Position numbers and translations under genes: made by a program
Shown: one piece after another, positions 44,571-53,102 of the stretch
How positions within the stretch are numbered: position 1 is the stretch's first letter
How the letters are laid out: each line of letters begins with the position of its first letter
The notes under the pieces: generated by a model
Database searches by the model: none
Seen by the model: only the letters and a program-made list of their open reading frames with translations
What the model was told of the DNA's origin: nothing
Assembly: GCF_001422735.1 (NCBI RefSeq)
Contig: NZ_LMLZ01000020.1
Span: 142,945-206,944, forward strand
Reading direction: 5' to 3'
Length of the DNA: 64,000 nucleotides
Origin: Acidovorax sp. Leaf78
Lineage (GTDB): Bacteria; Pseudomonadota; Gammaproteobacteria; Burkholderiales; Burkholderiaceae_C

Positions 44571-47024
44571 ATGACTGATTTTGCCCCGCTTTCCACTGCC
44601 AAACGCTGGGCCCTGGGATCCAACAACGAGAAGCCGCCTGCGTCGGTGGGTCGGTTCGAGCTCAAGAAGATGCTCGGCCGCGGCGCCCAGGCGACCGTCT
44701 GGCTGGCGCTGGACCCGCGCCTGCAGCGCGAAGTGGCCATCAAGCTCATGCGCCCGGTGCAGGAAGAGGACGCTTCGGTGCTGGAGCAGTGGCTGCGCGA
44801 GGCGCGGCATGTGGGGCGCTTGGCCCACCCCTTCATCGTGCCGGTGTTCGAGGCCGACGTGCAGGGCCGCCAGCCTTTCATCGTGTTCGAGTACGTGCCG
44901 GGCAAGACCCTGGCCGAGCATCTGGCGCAGCAAGGCCGCTGCACGCCGCACGACGCGGTGGCGCTGATGGTGGACGTGCTCGATGGCCTGCAGGCCGCGC
45001 ACCAGGCGGGCATCGTGCACCGCGACCTGAAACCGTCCAACATCATGATCGACACCCAGCGACACGCGCGGGTGATGGACTTTGGCATGGCCGCCCCGGT
45101 CCAGGCCGAGCAGGATGCGCAACTGGCCAGCGGCACGCCCGCCTACCTGTCGCCCGAGGCGGCGGCTGGCGCGGCGCCAGCGCCCGCCATGGACGTGTAT
45201 TCCGCGGCGCTGGTGCTGGTGGAGATGCTCACCGGCCAGCCGTTGATCCACCAGAAGGACACCTGGCAGGCGCTGTACCGCATCGCCAACGAAACCCTGC
45301 AGCTGCCGCAGGATCTGGGCCCGGGCGTGGACGACGGCCTGCGGGCCATCCTGCAGCGCGCCATGGCACGCCAGCCCGGCGAGCGCTATGGCTCGGCGGC
45401 GGATTTTCGGGATGCGCTCCGCACCTGGGCGGCGCCAGCCAGCGCGTCCAGCGCCGCAAGCAACGCCACGCTCGACTTTCTACTGCGGCGCATGCGCCAC
45501 AAGAGCGACTTCCCGGCGCTGTCCGACTCGGTGGCCCGCATCCAGCGCGTGGCCAATTCGGAGGACGACAGCATCAGCGACCTCACGCACGAAATCCTGA
45601 AGGACGTGGCGCTGACCAACAAGCTGCTGCGCCTGGTCAACAGCGTGCACTACGCCCACGCCGCGCGCGGCACCATCAGCACCGTGTCGCGGGCGGTGAG
45701 CCTGGTGGGCTTCAACGCCGTGCGCAACATGGCGCTCAGCCTGGTACTGCTGGACCACATGCAGGACAAGGCCCATGCCAGCCAGATGCGCGAGGAGTTC
45801 CTGCGCGCGATGATGGCCGGCTCGGTGGCCGCCGAGCTCTGCGAGCCCGGTCAGGCCGCGGAAGAGGCGTTCATCGGCGCGATGTTCCAGAACCTGGGCC
45901 GCATGCTGTGCGAGTTCTACTTTCCCGAAGAAGCGCGCCAGATCCGCAGCATGGTGGCCTCCGGCCGCATCGAAGGCGGCGAAGAGTCCGCAGCTTTGCA
46001 GGTGCTCGGCCTGGGGCTGGAAGACCTGGGCGTGGGCGTGGCCCGCGTCTGGGCGCTGCCCGACAGCCTGCAGCGCTGCATGCGCAAACCGCTGGGCTCG
46101 CCCATGCAGCGCGCGCCCGAGCAGGGCGTGGAGCGCCTGCGCTGGGTGGCCCTGGCAGCCAATGAGGTCGCCACCACACTGCTCTTGACCGAGCCGGGCC
46201 AGGCGAATGCGCACCTGGGCCAGGTCGGCGCGCGGTATTCGCGCACGCTGGCGCTGTCGGCCCAGGACATCGCCGAAGCCACCGTGCGCGCCCGCCACAA
46301 GCTGGTGGCGCTGGCCGAGGCGCTGGACCTGCGAGTGGACCCGGGCACGCCGGCCGCGCGGCTGCTCAAGCTGCCCGTGGCCGCGGGGGCCGCGGCGGGT
46401 GGGGCGGCGGTGCAGGACGATGCGCTCAAGACCCACGAGCTGCGCGAGAGCGAAACCCAGCCGCTGCCCGCAGTGCTGGAGTCGCAGGCCCGCAGTGCGG
46501 TGTCGGTGGCTCAGATCAACGAGGTGCTGGCCGCCGGCATCCAGGACATTACCAATGCCATGGTGGAGAGCTTTCAGCTGAACGACGTGCTGCGCATGAT
46601 CCTGGAGACCATGTTCCGGGCGCTCGGGTTTCGCCGCATGGTGTTTTGCCTGCGCGAGGCGCGCACCGACATGCTGACCGGCCGCTTCGGGCTGGGCGAG
46701 GGCAGCGAGGCGGCTGTGCGCGCGCTGAAAGTCCCGCTCAAGGTGCCCGGCGACCTGTTCGCGGCGGTGTGCCTGCGGGGCGCGGACACGCTCATCAACG
46801 ATGCCACCGAGCCCCGCATGCAGGCCCGGCTGCCGGCCTGGTACCGCAGCGGGCTCGACGCCCCCTCGTTCCTGCTGCTGCCCCTGCAGATCAAAGGGCA
46901 GACCTTTGCGCTCATCTATGCCGACCAGTCCACGCCCGGCGGCATCGTGGTGGACGACAAGGCCCTGGGCCTGCTGCGCACCCTGCGCAACCAGGCTGTG
47001 ATGGCCTTTAGGCAGGCGGGTTGA
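44571..47024 (+). CDS. Ser/Thr protein kinase - HDOD - GAF fusion protein
   Basis: An 817-residue cytosolic signalling protein. Residues about 22-290: a Hanks-type kinase with the glycine loop LGRGAQATVW, the ATP lysine in VAIKLM, the catalytic loop HRDLKPSNIMID and DFG (MDFGMA). Residues about 300-500: an HDOD domain (MRHKSDFPALSDSVARIQRVA, HEILKDVALTNKLLRLVNS, SRAVSLVGFNAVRNMAL). Residues about 650-815: a GAF-like sensor (LRMILETMFRALGFRRMVFCL, FLLLPLQIKGQTFALIYAD). Kinase, HDOD and GAF in one chain would link a sensed signal to phosphorylation, but targets are unknown. rodA follows after 190 bases. Confidence 0.9.
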   Translation: MTDFAPLSTAKRWALGSNNEKPPASVGRFELKKMLGRGAQATVWLALDPRLQREVAIKLMRPVQEEDASVLEQWLREARHVGRLAHPFIVPVFEADVQGRQPFIVFEYVPGKTLAEHLAQQGRCTPHDAVALMVDVLDGLQAAHQAGIVHRDLKPSNIMIDTQRHARVMDFGMAAPVQAEQDAQLASGTPAYLSPEAAAGAAPAPAMDVYSAALVLVEMLTGQPLIHQKDTWQALYRIANETLQLPQDLGPGVDDGLRAILQRAMARQPGERYGSAADFRDALRTWAAPASASSAASNATLDFLLRRMRHKSDFPALSDSVARIQRVANSEDDSISDLTHEILKDVALTNKLLRLVNSVHYAHAARGTISTVSRAVSLVGFNAVRNMALSLVLLDHMQDKAHASQMREEFLRAMMAGSVAAELCEPGQAAEEAFIGAMFQNLGRMLCEFYFPEEARQIRSMVASGRIEGGEESAALQVLGLGLEDLGVGVARVWALPDSLQRCMRKPLGSPMQRAPEQGVERLRWVALAANEVATTLLLTEPGQANAHLGQVGARYSRTLALSAQDIAEATVRARHKLVALAEALDLRVDPGTPAARLLKLPVAAGAAAGGAAVQDDALKTHELRESETQPLPAVLESQARSAVSVAQINEVLAAGIQDITNAMVESFQLNDVLRMILETMFRALGFRRMVFCLREARTDMLTGRFGLGEGSEAAVRALKVPLKVPGDLFAAVCLRGADTLINDATEPRMQARLPAWYRSGLDAPSFLLLPLQIKGQTFALIYADQSTPGGIVVDDKALGLLRTLRNQAVMAFRQAG

Positions 47025-47214
47025 GGGGGCTTGGAGCGGCTGGCAAAACGCTTCGGGCGTCGTTGCCGCGTCTGGTCGTACTACTTGCACTGCTTGTACT
47101 GCCTGCGACGCGGCGGCTGGTCAGAACCGTTTCGCTGTGTTTTGTTGTCCGTTCTGAATGCCGTTAGGGCCGCTCGGGCTGCTGCGGCCATTGGGGGTCG
47201 CCGATAATCGGAGG

Positions 47215-48402
47215 ATGTCCGCCGTTTTTGACAAACCCACGCTCGCGCAGCGTTTCATGCCCCTGTTCCGTGGGTTCGACCTGCCGCTGCTGCTGGTGGT
47301 GATGCTGCTGGCCGGTGCGGGGCTGGTGGCCATGTACTCATCGGGCTATGACCATGGCACGCGCTTCATGGACCATGGCCGCAACATGCTGATCGCGGGC
47401 GCCATCCTGTTCATGGTGGCCCAGGTGCCGCCGCAAAAGCTCATGGTGTTTGCGGTGCCGCTGTATGCCGCCGGGGTGGCGCTCTTGGTGGCGGTGGCGC
47501 TGTTCGGCATCACCAAGAAGGGGGCCCAGCGCTGGGTGAATGTGGGCATCGTCATCCAGCCCAGCGAGATTTTGAAGATCGCCATGCCGCTGATGCTGGC
47601 CTGGTGGTTTCAAAAACGCGAGGGTACCCTGCGCCCGCTCGACTTTGCGGCGGCAGGGCTGCTGCTGCTCATCCCGGTGGGGCTCATCATGAAGCAGCCC
47701 GACCTGGGCACATCGCTGCTGGTGCTGGCCGCCGGGCTGTCGGTGATCTTTTTTGCCGGGCTGTCGTGGAAGCTGGTGCTGCCGCCGGTGCTCATTGCCG
47801 GGGTGGGCATCTTCACCCTGGTGCTGCTGGGCGACCAGCTGTGCGCCGACGGCGTGCGCTGGGTGGTGCTGCACGACTACCAGCAGCAGCGCGTGTGCAC
47901 GCTGCTCGACCCCACGCGCGACCCGTTGGGCAAGGGCTTTCACATCATCCAGGGCATGATCGCCATCGGCTCGGGCGGGGTGTGGGGCAAAGGCTTCATG
48001 GCCGGCACGCAGACGCACCTGGAGTTCATCCCCGAGCGCACCACCGACTTCATCTTCGCGGCGTTTTCCGAGGAGTTTGGCCTGGCAGGCAACCTGTTCC
48101 TGACCGTGTGCTTCCTGCTGCTGGTCTGGCGCGGCCTGGCCATCGCGGTGGGCGCCACCAGCCTCTTCGGGCGTCTGATGGCGGGCGCGGTGTCGATGAT
48201 CTTCTTCACCTATGCGTTCGTGAACATGGGCATGGTCAGCGGTATCCTGCCCGTGGTGGGCGTGCCGCTGCCTTTCATCAGCTACGGCGGCACCGCCATG
48301 GTGACCCTGGGCATGGCCCTGGGCATCCTGATGTCGGTGGCGCGGGCGCAGCGGCAGGACCCGAAGGATGCGCGGCCTGCGCTGCTGGGGGCGTCTGGTT
48401 AG
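47215..48402 (+). CDS. rodA: Rod-shape-determining peptidoglycan polymerase RodA
   Basis: A 395-residue SEDS-family membrane protein with about ten membrane segments. Signature stretches: RWVNVGIVIQPSEILKIAMPLMLAWWF, MKQPDLGTSLLVLAAG, FMAGTQTHLEFIPERTTDFIFAAFSEEFG, and the final PLPFISYGGTAMV. With its partner PBP2 it polymerises lipid II during lateral wall growth. The start at 47215 (MSAVFDKPTLAQRF) is preferred; GGAGG lies immediately upstream with unusually short spacing. The usual upstream mre/mrdA genes are not adjacent here. Confidence 0.95.
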   Translation: MSAVFDKPTLAQRFMPLFRGFDLPLLLVVMLLAGAGLVAMYSSGYDHGTRFMDHGRNMLIAGAILFMVAQVPPQKLMVFAVPLYAAGVALLVAVALFGITKKGAQRWVNVGIVIQPSEILKIAMPLMLAWWFQKREGTLRPLDFAAAGLLLLIPVGLIMKQPDLGTSLLVLAAGLSVIFFAGLSWKLVLPPVLIAGVGIFTLVLLGDQLCADGVRWVVLHDYQQQRVCTLLDPTRDPLGKGFHIIQGMIAIGSGGVWGKGFMAGTQTHLEFIPERTTDFIFAAFSEEFGLAGNLFLTVCFLLLVWRGLAIAVGATSLFGRLMAGAVSMIFFTYAFVNMGMVSGILPVVGVPLPFISYGGTAMVTLGMALGILMSVARAQRQDPKDARPALLGASG

Positions 48403-48477
48403 GTCTCCGCAGTGGCAGGTGAGCCACGTTCACCCATTAGCAGGCCAAGCCCAGTAGCCCCGCGGCTAGACTGTGCA

Positions 48478-48942
48478 ATGCAAAAAATTCCGTTCAGCGC
48501 CAGGGCTGCGATTCGTTGGCTGGCCTTGGCCGTCGTGTGCTTCGGCATTGCCACTGTCGGCAAGACGGTGATTTTGTATCAGCTCACGCGCTGGGGGCGG
48601 CTGGTCTGCCCGGAGGGCTGGTGGCGCTCATCGCCTGGAATCTGTGCCTTTCCACCCGTATCCATTTCCATCTGGTCGCTGAGCTACGCTGCAGTGTCGA
48701 CGCTGCTCCTGTGCGCTGCCGTGGTGCTCGCCCCCGCGCACAAGCTGAGAGTGTGTGCAACGCTCCTGATGGCGTTGGTGTGTTGGCAAGCCAGTGTGCT
48801 CATCTTCAATGCCTTCTCCTGGGTGGCTCTTGGCTCGCTCTGCGCGGCCCTTGGCATCGCGACGTGCTTCAGTCTTGGCGCCTTGGCCTCGCACAACACC
48901 CGTTCCGGCGACAAAGCCCTGCCCATCCGCACCCGCGTATAA
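48478..48942 (+). CDS. Hypothetical four-helix membrane protein
   Basis: 154 residues with four hydrophobic segments (WLALAVVCFGIATVGKTVIL, SLSYAAVSTLLLCAAVVLA, VCATLLMALVCWQASVLIF and VALGSLCAALGIATCFSLGAL). The ATG at 48478 is preferred over 48412, which would add a Pro-rich lead. CPEGWWRSSPGIC between helices 1 and 2 holds two cysteines that could form a periplasmic disulfide. No family recognised. It lies after rodA on the same strand. Confidence 0.65.
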   Translation: MQKIPFSARAAIRWLALAVVCFGIATVGKTVILYQLTRWGRLVCPEGWWRSSPGICAFPPVSISIWSLSYAAVSTLLLCAAVVLAPAHKLRVCATLLMALVCWQASVLIFNAFSWVALGSLCAALGIATCFSLGALASHNTRSGDKALPIRTRV

Positions 48943-48993
48943 GGCGCCACCCGTATGACTAGGTGGCACTGCAATCGCCCGGCGCGGTTTAGT

Positions 48994-49767
48994 TCACCAG
49001 GGGCGACCCACCACGAAGCGCACCGGTTGCCGCACGGTCTTCATGCCGTCGTACAGCTCCGCCTGCAGTTCGCCCTTGGCCGGCGGTGCATCGAACTTCC
49101 ATGTCTGGCTGTAGTCCGCGTTCGTGCGCTGCCAGCCGCCGCGCTCGGCCTTGATCATCTGTCCGGACGGCAGCTTGAGAGACAGTGTCTTGATCCGCAG
49201 GAGCGTGTCGTTGCCCTGGAAGTGCACGCTGGTGCCGTCGATCTTGAACTGCAGGATGTCGACGCTGCCCAGCTTGAGCGGACCAGGGCGTTGGGGGTCC
49301 AGCGCCTGGGCGGCCTTGCTGGTGCCGTTGGCCACGCTCAAGGGCAGGGTGCCCTCGAAGATCAGGCCGCTCACCGGTTTGTCGGGCAAGCGGTTGATGA
49401 CCAGATTGAAGCTGCGCGTGCGGCCATCCGCAGAGAACTTGGCGAACCCGCTCATCTCGGCATTGCCGAACGCCTGGCTGCTCTTGTCGGCGAAGACTGC
49501 GGTGACCGTCACATCGCCCTTGTCGGGGAAGCCGCCCGACGTTTCGACAAACTGGAGTGAGCGGCTCGTGGCGACGGCGTGGACCTCCACCTTTTCTTGC
49601 GATGGGGACGCGCCAAACGCCGTGAGGTTCTTGTCACGGCCCGGCGGGGCTTCGATGAAGGTGACGCCCGTCACTTTCAGATCAACGTCTTCGCGGGCAT
49701 GCAGGACAGGGCTGAAGGCGGCAAAGGCTGCCATCAGGGGGAGGGCAAAGGCTGGAAGGTGGCGCAT
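48994..49767 (-). CDS. Hypothetical periplasmic beta-rich protein
   Basis: 257 residues with a clear signal peptide (MRHLPAFALPLMAAFAAFSPVLHA-RE). The mature part consists of alternating short strands (VDLKVTGVTFIEAPPG, VTVTAVFADKS, DILQFKIDGTSVHFQ, VRFVVGRPW) suggesting two immunoglobulin-like domains. No catalytic motif, no transmembrane segment and no recognised family. It is convergent with the small membrane protein gene. Confidence 0.75.
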   Translation of the reverse strand: MRHLPAFALPLMAAFAAFSPVLHAREDVDLKVTGVTFIEAPPGRDKNLTAFGASPSQEKVEVHAVATSRSLQFVETSGGFPDKGDVTVTAVFADKSSQAFGNAEMSGFAKFSADGRTRSFNLVINRLPDKPVSGLIFEGTLPLSVANGTSKAAQALDPQRPGPLKLGSVDILQFKIDGTSVHFQGNDTLLRIKTLSLKLPSGQMIKAERGGWQRTNADYSQTWKFDAPPAKGELQAELYDGMKTVRQPVRFVVGRPW

Positions 49768-50084
49768 CGGTAGGGGTGCTGTGGGGGAGAAAGGAAATCC
49801 TGTCGGGGCGAGAATTTTCTCTCACAGTTCGATGGTTCGGGAGGGCTGGTTTTGGCTCCTGGCAACCGGCAGTCGTCGCGCAAGGGTTGGCGGCAAGGCG
49901 CAGCGGCTGCGGGCCATGGGGGAGCCCGCGCAGTGCGGGATGCGCGCGTGCGTCTGGCTGCCTTGCAGTACATCCCGACCCGACCAGGGGTCTCTGCCCC
50001 GGCGTTGCATGTGCTGCGGCAAGCGGGTACAACGCGGCTGGCGGTCCCCGCATTTCTTGGCCTGTGCAACCGGAGGGCATCCCC
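49768..50084. other. Divergent intergenic region
   Basis: 317 bases between the periplasmic protein gene and the YegP-type gene. Promoters for both presumably lie here; no clear repeat, terminator or small gene was seen apart from a GGAGG ribosome-binding site just before 50085. Confidence 0.5.
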
Positions 50085-50423
50085 ATGGCGGCGAAGTTCG
50101 AGCTGAAGAAGTCGAAGAACGACAAATTTGTGTTCAACCTGCTGGCCACCAACGGCCAGGTCATCCTGACCAGCGAGATGTACGAGTCCCGTGCCAGTGC
50201 GCTCAACGGCATCGAGTCCGTGCGCAAGCACGCGCCGCAGGGCGGCCGGTTCGGGCGCCTGAGCGCCAAGGACGGATCGCCTTATTTCACCCTCAAGGCC
50301 GGCAACGGACAGGTCATCGGTCAAAGCCAGATGTACGCCGGGGCCAAGGCACGGGATGCGGGCATCGAGTCCGTGCAGGCCCATGCGCCCGAGGCGGGTG
50401 TGGACGACCAGACGGCCGCCTGA
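50085..50423 (+). CDS. YegP-family protein (two DUF1508 repeats)
   Basis: A 112-residue protein made of two tandem DUF1508 units, each F-x-[FL]-K-x-x-[NG]-G-Q-V-I-x-x-S-[EQ]-M-Y: first KFVFNLLATNGQVILTSEMYE, then PYFTLKAGNGQVIGQSQMYA, each followed by a helix (ALNGIESVRKHAP and ARDAGIESVQAHAP). GGAGG lies 9 bases before the ATG. Function is unknown; the fold is a small alpha/beta dimer unit. It lies upstream of tldD on the same strand. Confidence 0.92.
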   Translation: MAAKFELKKSKNDKFVFNLLATNGQVILTSEMYESRASALNGIESVRKHAPQGGRFGRLSAKDGSPYFTLKAGNGQVIGQSQMYAGAKARDAGIESVQAHAPEAGVDDQTAA

Positions 50424-50514
50424 CGGCAGTTTTGCGCAGGCGTCTTGCCGGGTCCGCGCAGGGGCTTGTGCAGCGGTGCCGTGCAGTGCGGGGCGGCGCG
50501 CCTAAAATGCCCTG

Positions 50515-51999
50515 ATGACTCTCCGCACCTCCACTGCCGCCCCCCAGCGCGCGGCGACCAGCCAGCGCATCGATGTTGCCCGCGAACTGCTGCTGACGCC
50601 GTTCGGTCTCGATGAAAGCCACCTCGCCCGTGCCCTGGCCGAGATCCGCACCCACCAGGTGGACGATGCGGACCTGTACTTCCAGTACACGCGCAGCGAA
50701 GGCTGGAGCCTGGAGGAGGGCATCGTCAAGACCGGCTCGTTCAGCATCGACCAGGGTGTGGGCGTGCGGGCCGTCAGCGGTGAGAAGACCGCGTTTGCGT
50801 ACTCGGACGACATTTCCGAGGCGTCGCTGCTGGATGCCGCGCGCACCGTGCGGTCGATTTCGGCTGCATCGCGCTCTGGTAAAGCACGGGTAGCTCCTAA
50901 AAAGGTAGCGGCAGGCCGCAGCCTGTATCCGGGCGTGGACCCGATCGCCTCGCTCGACAGCACCGCCAAGGTGGCGCTGCTGGAGCGGCTGGAGCAGCGC
51001 GCCCGCGCCAAGGACCCGCGCGTGGCACAGGTCATGGCGGGCCTGGCCAGCGAATACGACGTGGTGCTGGTGGCCCGCGCTGATGGCACGCTGGCGGCCG
51101 ATGTGCGCCCGCTGGTGCGGCTGTCGGTGACGGTGATCGCCGAGCAGAACGGCCGCCGCGAGGTGGGCTCTGCCGGCGGTGGCGGCCGCTTCGGCCTGGC
51201 GTACTTCGACGACGCGCAGATGAACCAGTACGTGGACGAGGCCGTCAACGCGGCGCTGGTGAATCTGGAATCCCGCCCCGCGCCCGCTGGCGAGATGACC
51301 GTGGTGCTCGGCCCCGGCTGGCCCGGCATCCTGCTGCACGAGGCTATCGGCCATGGGCTGGAGGGCGACTTCAACCGCAAGGGCTCGAGCGCGTTCAGCG
51401 GCCGCGTGGGCCAGCGCGTGGCGGCCAAGGGCGTCACTGTGCTGGACGACGGCACCATCGCCGACCGCCGCGGTTCGCTCAACGTGGACGACGAAGGCAA
51501 CGCCAGCCAGCGCAACGTGCTGATCGAAGACGGTATCCTCAAGGGCTACATCCAGGATTCGCTCAACGCCCGCCTGATGGGCGTGGCGCCCACCGGCAAC
51601 GGCCGCCGCGAGAGCTATGCGCACATTCCCATGCCGCGCATGACCAATACCTACATGCTGGGTGGCGACAAGGACCCCGCCGAGATCGTTGCCAGCATCA
51701 AGAAGGGCCTGTACGCCACCAACTTCGGTGGCGGCCAAGTGGACATCACCTCGGGCAAGTTTGTGTTCTCTGCCAGCGAAGCCTACTGGGTCGAGAACGG
51801 CAAGATCCTGTACCCCGTGAAGGGCGCCACCATCGTCGGCAGCGGCCCGGAGTCGCTCAAGAAGGTCACCATGATTGGCAACGACATGCGCCTGGACAGC
51901 GGCGTGGGCACCTGCGGCAAGGAAGGCCAGAGCGTCCCGGTGGGGGTGGGCCAGCCCACGCTGCGCCTGGAAGGACTGACGGTGGGCGGCACGGCCTGA
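50515..51999 (+). CDS. tldD: Metalloprotease TldD
   Basis: A 494-residue peptidase that acts with TldE/PmbA as a heterodimer that degrades or matures unfolded peptides. The zinc motif is HEAIGHGLEGD (H-E-x3-H), with the further conserved parts GSAGGGGRFG, NVLIEDGILKGYIQDSLNAR, PMPRMTNTYM and VGTCGKEGQSVPVGVGQPTLRL. Length matches the family. pmbA is not in the window. After the stop, GGCCTGA is repeated three times in tandem (51993-52013), and a hairpin without a T-tract follows at 52025-52048. Confidence 0.95.
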   Translation: MTLRTSTAAPQRAATSQRIDVARELLLTPFGLDESHLARALAEIRTHQVDDADLYFQYTRSEGWSLEEGIVKTGSFSIDQGVGVRAVSGEKTAFAYSDDISEASLLDAARTVRSISAASRSGKARVAPKKVAAGRSLYPGVDPIASLDSTAKVALLERLEQRARAKDPRVAQVMAGLASEYDVVLVARADGTLAADVRPLVRLSVTVIAEQNGRREVGSAGGGGRFGLAYFDDAQMNQYVDEAVNAALVNLESRPAPAGEMTVVLGPGWPGILLHEAIGHGLEGDFNRKGSSAFSGRVGQRVAAKGVTVLDDGTIADRRGSLNVDDEGNASQRNVLIEDGILKGYIQDSLNARLMGVAPTGNGRRESYAHIPMPRMTNTYMLGGDKDPAEIVASIKKGLYATNFGGGQVDITSGKFVFSASEAYWVENGKILYPVKGATIVGSGPESLKKVTMIGNDMRLDSGVGTCGKEGQSVPVGVGQPTLRLEGLTVGGTA

Positions 52000-52024
52000 G
52001 GCCTGAGGCCTGACCTGGGTTCCC

Positions 52025-52048
52025 GGGCTGTGCCATTCAGCACGGCCC
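52025..52048 (+). terminator. Weak hairpin after tldD
   Basis: The arms GGGCTGTGC and GCACGGCCC pair over nine bases (one G-T) around CATTCA. No T-run follows, so termination may be incomplete or Rho-dependent. Confidence 0.3.
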
Positions 52049-52210
52049 AGGCTGTCGGCTGATCGGAACTGAGTAGAACGGATCAGAACCAATCAAAACT
52101 GAGCGCAACCAATCGGCAGCACAACGCTGCGGTGTTGCAAGCGCCACCATTGGTGGGTACGGGATGCATAAATTGCGCGGGCCCTCCTTGGAGCAGCGCA
52201 AAATGTCGCC

Positions 52211-52750
52211 ATGCCCGCCACGCTCCCGAGCCAGCAGTTGACCCTTCAGTCGTTTGGCGACATCAGCCGCTTTCTGCGCGAGGGGGTGGCCGATGAGGAG
52301 TCCCGCCAGCTGCGCGACAGCCTGGGCGCACTGTCGAGCCAGATCGACGAGGCCGTGCGCACCCGGCGCACCAGCAGCGACACGTCAGCCATCATGCAGC
52401 GCGTGGTGAGCCTGGCGCAGTGCGCGCGCGAACACCAGCTGTTCCTGACCGGCCTGGGGTCGGCCTGGCATGCCTTGTACGAGTTCGGCGCCTACCAGCG
52501 GGCCCTGCGCGAGCTGCGCAATGCCATCGCCCACTGGCAGCAGATGCTGGAGCGCCGCAGCGCCAAGGAACGTGCGGGGTTCGACCATTTCGAGCTGCTG
52601 GCCTGGCGCACGCTGGGGGAGGCGCTGCTGCTGATCGACATGTACGAGCACCACAGCGATCCGCCCAGCGATTTGTCCGATGTCGAGCGGCGGGACAAAG
52701 TGCCTGCGCTGCAGCGCGTGCGGGAGTGGTTTCGCCGGTGGCGGCGCTGA
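52211..52750 (+). CDS. Hypothetical helical protein
   Basis: 179 residues, entirely helical and without a signal peptide or membrane segment. Repeated amphipathic patterns (FGDISRFLREGVADEESRQL, ALYEFGAYQRALRELRNAIAHW, LGEALLLIDMYEHH) and a basic tail (VREWFRRWRR). No family recognised. It is the last gene before the DAHP synthase attenuator and on the same strand. Confidence 0.68.
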   Translation: MPATLPSQQLTLQSFGDISRFLREGVADEESRQLRDSLGALSSQIDEAVRTRRTSSDTSAIMQRVVSLAQCAREHQLFLTGLGSAWHALYEFGAYQRALRELRNAIAHWQQMLERRSAKERAGFDHFELLAWRTLGEALLLIDMYEHHSDPPSDLSDVERRDKVPALQRVREWFRRWRR

Positions 52751-52895
52751 ACAGGCCTGCCCTTGCAGGCACTCCCCACCAACCCGCTGAAGCCGCGCTG
52801 AAAACGTGTGCCGCGCGCCCTCTGGCGCGGGCTCTGGCGCACCGCCCTGTTGTGCGGCTGCAACGCACACCGCTTGCTGCACTGCCGCGCTCCTG

Positions 52896-52904
52896 TGCTA
52901 CATT
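52896..52904 (+). promoter_or_regulatory. aroG: Possible extended -10 promoter of the DAHP synthase leader
   Basis: TGC-TACATT forms an extended -10 element whose expected start point (about 52911-52912) coincides with the ATG of the leader peptide. The best -35 (TTGCTG at 52874) has a long 19-base spacer. No Shine-Dalgarno sequence precedes the ATG, which would fit a leaderless message. Inference from sequence only. Confidence 0.35.
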
Positions 52905-52911
52905 GCCTTCC

Positions 52912-52968
52912 ATGCAAGTTCGCAGCGCGTTTTATTTTTGGTTTTTTATCTCAGTCCCCGGCGGATGA
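52912..52968 (+). CDS. Aromatic-rich leader peptide controlling DAHP synthase
   Basis: An 18-codon ORF encoding MQVRSAFYFWFFISVPGG, with Phe, Tyr, Phe, Trp, Phe, Phe at codons 7-12 (52930-52947). It lies 134 bases upstream of a DAHP synthase gene and just before an intrinsic terminator. This is the design of amino-acid attenuation: ribosome stalling at aromatic codons when any of the three charged tRNAs is scarce would free the segment at 52959-52964 to pair with the left arm of the terminator. The mix of all three aromatic residues suits the first committed step of the shared pathway. Confidence 0.8.
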   Translation: MQVRSAFYFWFFISVPGG

Positions 52969-53043
52969 GAGGCTAACGCGCAAGCACACACAACCTCCCC
53001 ATACCAACCGCCGACGCTGCAAAGCCCGGCGGTTTTTGTTTTT
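52955..53043 (+). promoter_or_regulatory. Transcription attenuator with mutually exclusive hairpins
   Basis: The terminator is AACCGCCG (53006-53013) paired with CGGCGGTT (53027-53034), followed by a T-rich run to 53043. The antiterminator is CGGCGG in the leader codons just before the stop (52959-52964), complementary to CCGCCG (53008-53013). The two pairings exclude each other. When the leader is translated to its stop the ribosome covers the antiterminator arm and the terminator forms; when it stalls at the aromatic codons the antiterminator can form. Confidence 0.78.
53006..53043 (+). terminator. Attenuator terminator hairpin
   Basis: A perfect 8-bp GC-rich stem with a 13-base loop followed by TTTTTGTTTTT. 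It lies 60 bases before the DAHP synthase start codon, so it acts on the leader transcript. Confidence 0.82.
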
Positions 53044-53102
53044 CCAGCCCCCTGTTTTTCCCTTTCTTCACCCAACCAACGACTCCACGAGGAAGCAGCA
53101 CC

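Noticed and set aside
50870..50930. R1-like look of a TAGCTCCTAAAAAGGTAGCGG stretch in tldD
   Set aside because: The block order and spacing do not match R1, and the segment encodes an ordinary part of the protein.
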